Source of the DNA: Enchytraeus crypticus
Taxonomy: Eukaryota; Annelida; Clitellata; Enchytraeida; Enchytraeidae
Assembly: GCA_905160935.1 (NCBI GenBank)
Contig: CAJHZI010000421.1
Coordinates: 1,137,255-1,201,254 of the forward strand
DNA: 64,000 nucleotides
Reading direction: 5' to 3'
Shown: positions 61,128 through 64,000 of the stretch, piece after piece
Numbering within the stretch: the first letter of the stretch is position 1
How the letters are laid out: each line of letters starts with the position of its first letter
Position numbers and translations under genes: made by a program
The notes under the pieces: generated by a model
Seen by the model: only the letters and a program-made list of their open reading frames with translations
What the model was told of the DNA's origin: nothing
The model's database searches: none

Positions 61128-61668
61128 ATGAATACAGCAATGAACCCAACAATGAATCCAACAATGAATCCAACAATGAATCCAACAATGAATCCAGCAA
61201 TGAATCCAACAATGAATCCAACAATGAATCCAACAATGAATCCAACAATGAATCCAACAATGAATCCAACAATGAATTCAGCAATGAATCCAGCAATGAA
61301 TCCAGCAATGAATCCAACAATGAATCCAACAATGAATCCAGCAATGAATCCAGCAATGAATCCAGCAATGAATCCAACAATGAATCCAACAATGAATCCA
61401 ACAATGAATCCAACAATGAATCCAACAATGAATCCAACAATGAATCCAGCAATGAATCCAGCAATGAATCCAGCAATGAATCCAACAATGAATCCAACAA
61501 TGAATCCAGCAATGAATCCAGCAATGAATCCAGCAATGAATCCAACAATGAATCCAACAATGAATCCAACAATGAATCCAACAATGAATCCAACAATGAA
61601 TTCAGCAATGAATCCAACAATGAATTCAGCAATGAATACAATAATGAATCCAACAATGAATTCAGCAG
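61128..61668. repeat. 12-bp minisatellite (ATGAATCCAACA)n
   Basis: About 45 units, differing mainly at one base (CCAACA or CCAGCA). Because 12 is a multiple of 3, three long frames stay open (MNPT, GFIV and DSLL peptides). The variant order forms a higher-order pattern: a block of about 13 units appears twice. Confidence 0.97.
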
Positions 61669-61815
61669 GTCCAAGGTATATATGAATTAAAGAACACTCC
61701 ATAGATCAACTGGTTAATATCTTTCTAAAAGGATACGTCTGATAATAATTTATGCTGCCTATATGTTTGGAAATCTATTGCTTCTAAGGTACTTTCCCGT
61801 TATCCTCCCCCCGAT
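61669..61815 (-). mobile_element. SINE with hairpin tail, tail replaced by minisatellite
   Basis: AGGTCCAAGGTATATATGAA, CACTCCATAGATCAACTGGT and GGTACTTTCCCGTTATCC fit the SINE at 43187. The minisatellite begins exactly where the hairpin should be. Confidence 0.6.
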
Positions 61816-63690
61816 CTTGTTCTCAGTGCAATGCATACATTACAATTAGAGTGTTATTGCTATCCTTGACAACATTGAACAAAGGCTATAGAGTATTAAA
61901 GGAGATTTAACAATTTGGAATGTTTTCATCGGTATATACTGATTAAAAACTTAATAACAAGCCTAGCTACCAGCATGACGTTATAGCGACATTCTGACAA
62001 GAATTTGCGAGTGCTATAACATTCATTCTGGTCAAGGTATATTGACTCATTGTGGCCCATTTTACAGCCTAGTTATTAGGACTCTCAACATAAATATCTC
62101 TCCTGTATCAGTGGAAACACTGGTTTTATCACCTCCCTAATAATGTTTTCTGTCGACCAGCGTAAAGTTTACAACCATTTTATGACGAAACGTGCTGGGG
62201 GCCAAGTTTCTTCACGCCCACCTCCCGAGAATACGTGGTTTTCCTTGAAATGAGTCATATAGCCTACATATTTTTACACATTTTGCATATCATACTCCGC
62301 TATAGAGTCGATTTTTATTTCCTTATTTTTTGTTTAGAGATCTACTGAGCATTATGTCGCTGTCCATTCAAATCGGTTTTACCACACAAGATCAGGAATA
62401 ATATACTATTAATTAGTCCACATAGTTCAAAACAGAATTCTAGTTCTGAAATAGATCAAGTTGCTTCGATAAAACCTTGAATCGTTTCAAATTAACATTT
62501 TAAAAATTAAGTTAAATTTAGGTTTAAACAGCCAGCATACTGTAGGTATATGACCAAATGATCAGCGTATTTTTATTAACAAGCCTATTACTGTGCATTA
62601 TTTACATGTATAGGTAAAATATGTCACAGACTGATTAAATTGATTGATTTATGGATTTATGTTTAACAATTTTAATTGTTCGATAAGTCAGTGGATGGCT
62701 TGACTGACTGATTGGTTGAATACATATTTGATTGTTGAACAAATTGATTGAATGGGCGTTTGATTGACATATGTCAAACTATTTGTCAGATCAACTAACT
62801 TTTTTAATTTTGTCACTTTTTCACCTATTGTTATAATGATAGATGAATTTATTGATTGATTGACTGGGTGACTGATTGATTTATTTTTTTACGAGATAAA
62901 TTTTCATCGACTGATTCGCTGAACGATATAGGCCTACTGATGATTTTTTATTGATTGGGAACATGTATACAATTATATAGTTGTTTGATCGAAGAATGAA
63001 TTGTATGGAATGTATTTGTAATATTTTGATTGATTAATTGACTGACTGATTGATCTATTGGTGGATTTATTGATTAACTTATTTCTTAATTGAAATATTG
63101 GCATATTGAGAAATTGATTAATTTATTGTGTAAGGAAAGGGACAAAGAAAACAGAATATTAATTATAGCATATTAAACGCTTTGGATTATTTTCTGAGTT
63201 TTGGATTTTGCACCGTTTTTGATATTTTTGCTCGTCGTCTTGCATCTGGCTCCATAGTGCTCGATGTTGTCATTGACAGTAAAACTCCAATTCTATAGTT
63301 GTTGCTGTTGTTGTTGTTACTGGCTTCACAACATTACGAGCAGCTAAATCTTGAGCTCTACAAGTCCAAGACATCTATTTAATCAATCAAAGCTAAGATT
63401 TTGAGAACGTCTTGATTGATGAAAACTGTGTATGCTTCAGTGCGACAGGAATGCTGTGAAATACAGAGATAACAATGAAACGGTTATTAAGCTACCTCTC
63501 GGCAGTTAATATTTTCTTATGAAATTTTCTGCGAAAAAACACCCGAATTTAAAGATTATTCGAAGCTTATTTAGTACTACTTGGCAGAGTTAGCTGTATC
63601 GCTCTTTGCACCCTTTGCTGAGACGAAATTGTTTGAGACTTTGAGTTAATAACAAGTAAACAGGCATTATAATGAAGTGATCAACTATAT
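61816..63690. other. No gene seen; GATT-rich stretch
   Basis: From 62635 to 63125 the motif TGATTGATT is frequent on the plus strand. No TM7-like reading was found in any frame. Confidence 0.5.
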
Positions 63691-63699
63691 TGATATCTA

Positions 63700-63880
63700 T
63701 CACTTTAATACCATATATTTAAATCATTAGGCAATTTAGACCATTTTCCGTATAACCAGTCCAGTGAATGTCCGAGATTTTACTCTCAGATCAGCGCGGC
63801 TGGGATTCAAACCCACGAGGGTTCAATTCACCTCAGGATCTGTCATTAAAACGTCATGACGCTACCCCTACGCTGTTAAT
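63700..63880 (-). mobile_element. Second tRNA-derived SINE family, antisense
   Basis: TTAGGCAATTTAGACCATTT, CCAGTGAATGTCCGAGATTT, CAGATCAGCGCGGCTGGGAT TCAAACCCACGAGGG, CACCTCAGGATCTGTCATTA. Confidence 0.8.
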
Positions 63881-64000
63881 ACATTCTAAATCTGAGTTCG
63901 ATCTAGTAAATGCATTGTGTAGAAGCCCTACTCTAAAAAGTTAACGTTAAGCACCCAGTTTATTGAAATGATCATCTATGATGATATCTATCACTTTAAA

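Noticed and set aside
61105-61702. Three overlapping open frames of about 185-192 codons (MNPT, DSLLDSLL and GFIV repeats)
   Set aside because: They are all readings of a 12-bp tandem repeat. No start context, splice signal or non-repeat domain supports a gene.
1-64000. LTR retrotransposons, retrovirus-like or capsid-bearing elements
   Set aside because: I saw no gag, protease, integrase, envelope or capsid readings and no long direct terminal repeats that I could support.

Overview
This window is metazoan nuclear DNA, probably from a marine invertebrate. It is AT-rich, its genes are split by GT-AG introns of roughly 0.3-3 kb, and it is crowded with LINE fragments, tRNA-derived SINEs, small inverted-repeat transposons, (AT)n microsatellites and minisatellites. 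The species cannot be named from sequence alone. Nothing bacterial, no CRISPR array, no rRNA and no free-standing tRNA gene was seen.

The only host genes I can support are two tandem, same-strand paralogues of an adhesion-type (family B2) G-protein-coupled receptor. Copy A (3486-26850) can be read completely: 14 coding exons, all junctions in phase, 1048 codons plus stop. Copy B (38785 to at least 55173) has exons 1-13 with the same phase at every junction, 899 codons. Its last exon (TM7 and tail) is not in the remaining 8.8 kb. Each protein runs: signal peptide, Cys-containing N-terminal region, hormone-receptor (HRM) domain, GAIN-like region with a low-complexity insert, degenerate GPS, long Thr/Pro linker, seven-helix domain. 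In both copies the GPS His-Leu-Thr cleavage site is replaced (Lys-Pro-Gly in A, Gln-Ser-Gly in B), so these receptors probably do not self-cleave. Copy A carries a run of Gly-X-Y collagen-like triplets where copy B has a Ser/Pro-rich stretch containing four arginines in a row, a candidate furin site. Some exon blocks are about 95% identical between copies while neighbouring blocks are about 70%, which suggests gene conversion, selection, or both.

Layout: 1-3485, hAT transposase remnant, SINE and an antisense LINE; 3486-26850, receptor A with transposon-filled introns; 26851-38784, intergenic, with LINE/SINE pieces and a 748-bp TIR element; 38785-55173, receptor B, including a 1.46-kb hAT-type element with perfect 8-bp target duplication inside a SINE; 55174-64000, probably the last intron of B or the region beyond it, with a long antisense endonuclease/reverse-transcriptase LINE and a 12-bp minisatellite.

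Among the repeats, several unrelated-looking SINE families end in the same 3' tail as the endonuclease/RT LINE: a CTGCC-loop-GGCAG hairpin followed by TGCACT and GA repeats. This suggests the SINEs borrow that LINE's retrotransposition machinery. All percentages, copy numbers and family names come from reading by eye; no alignment or database search was run.
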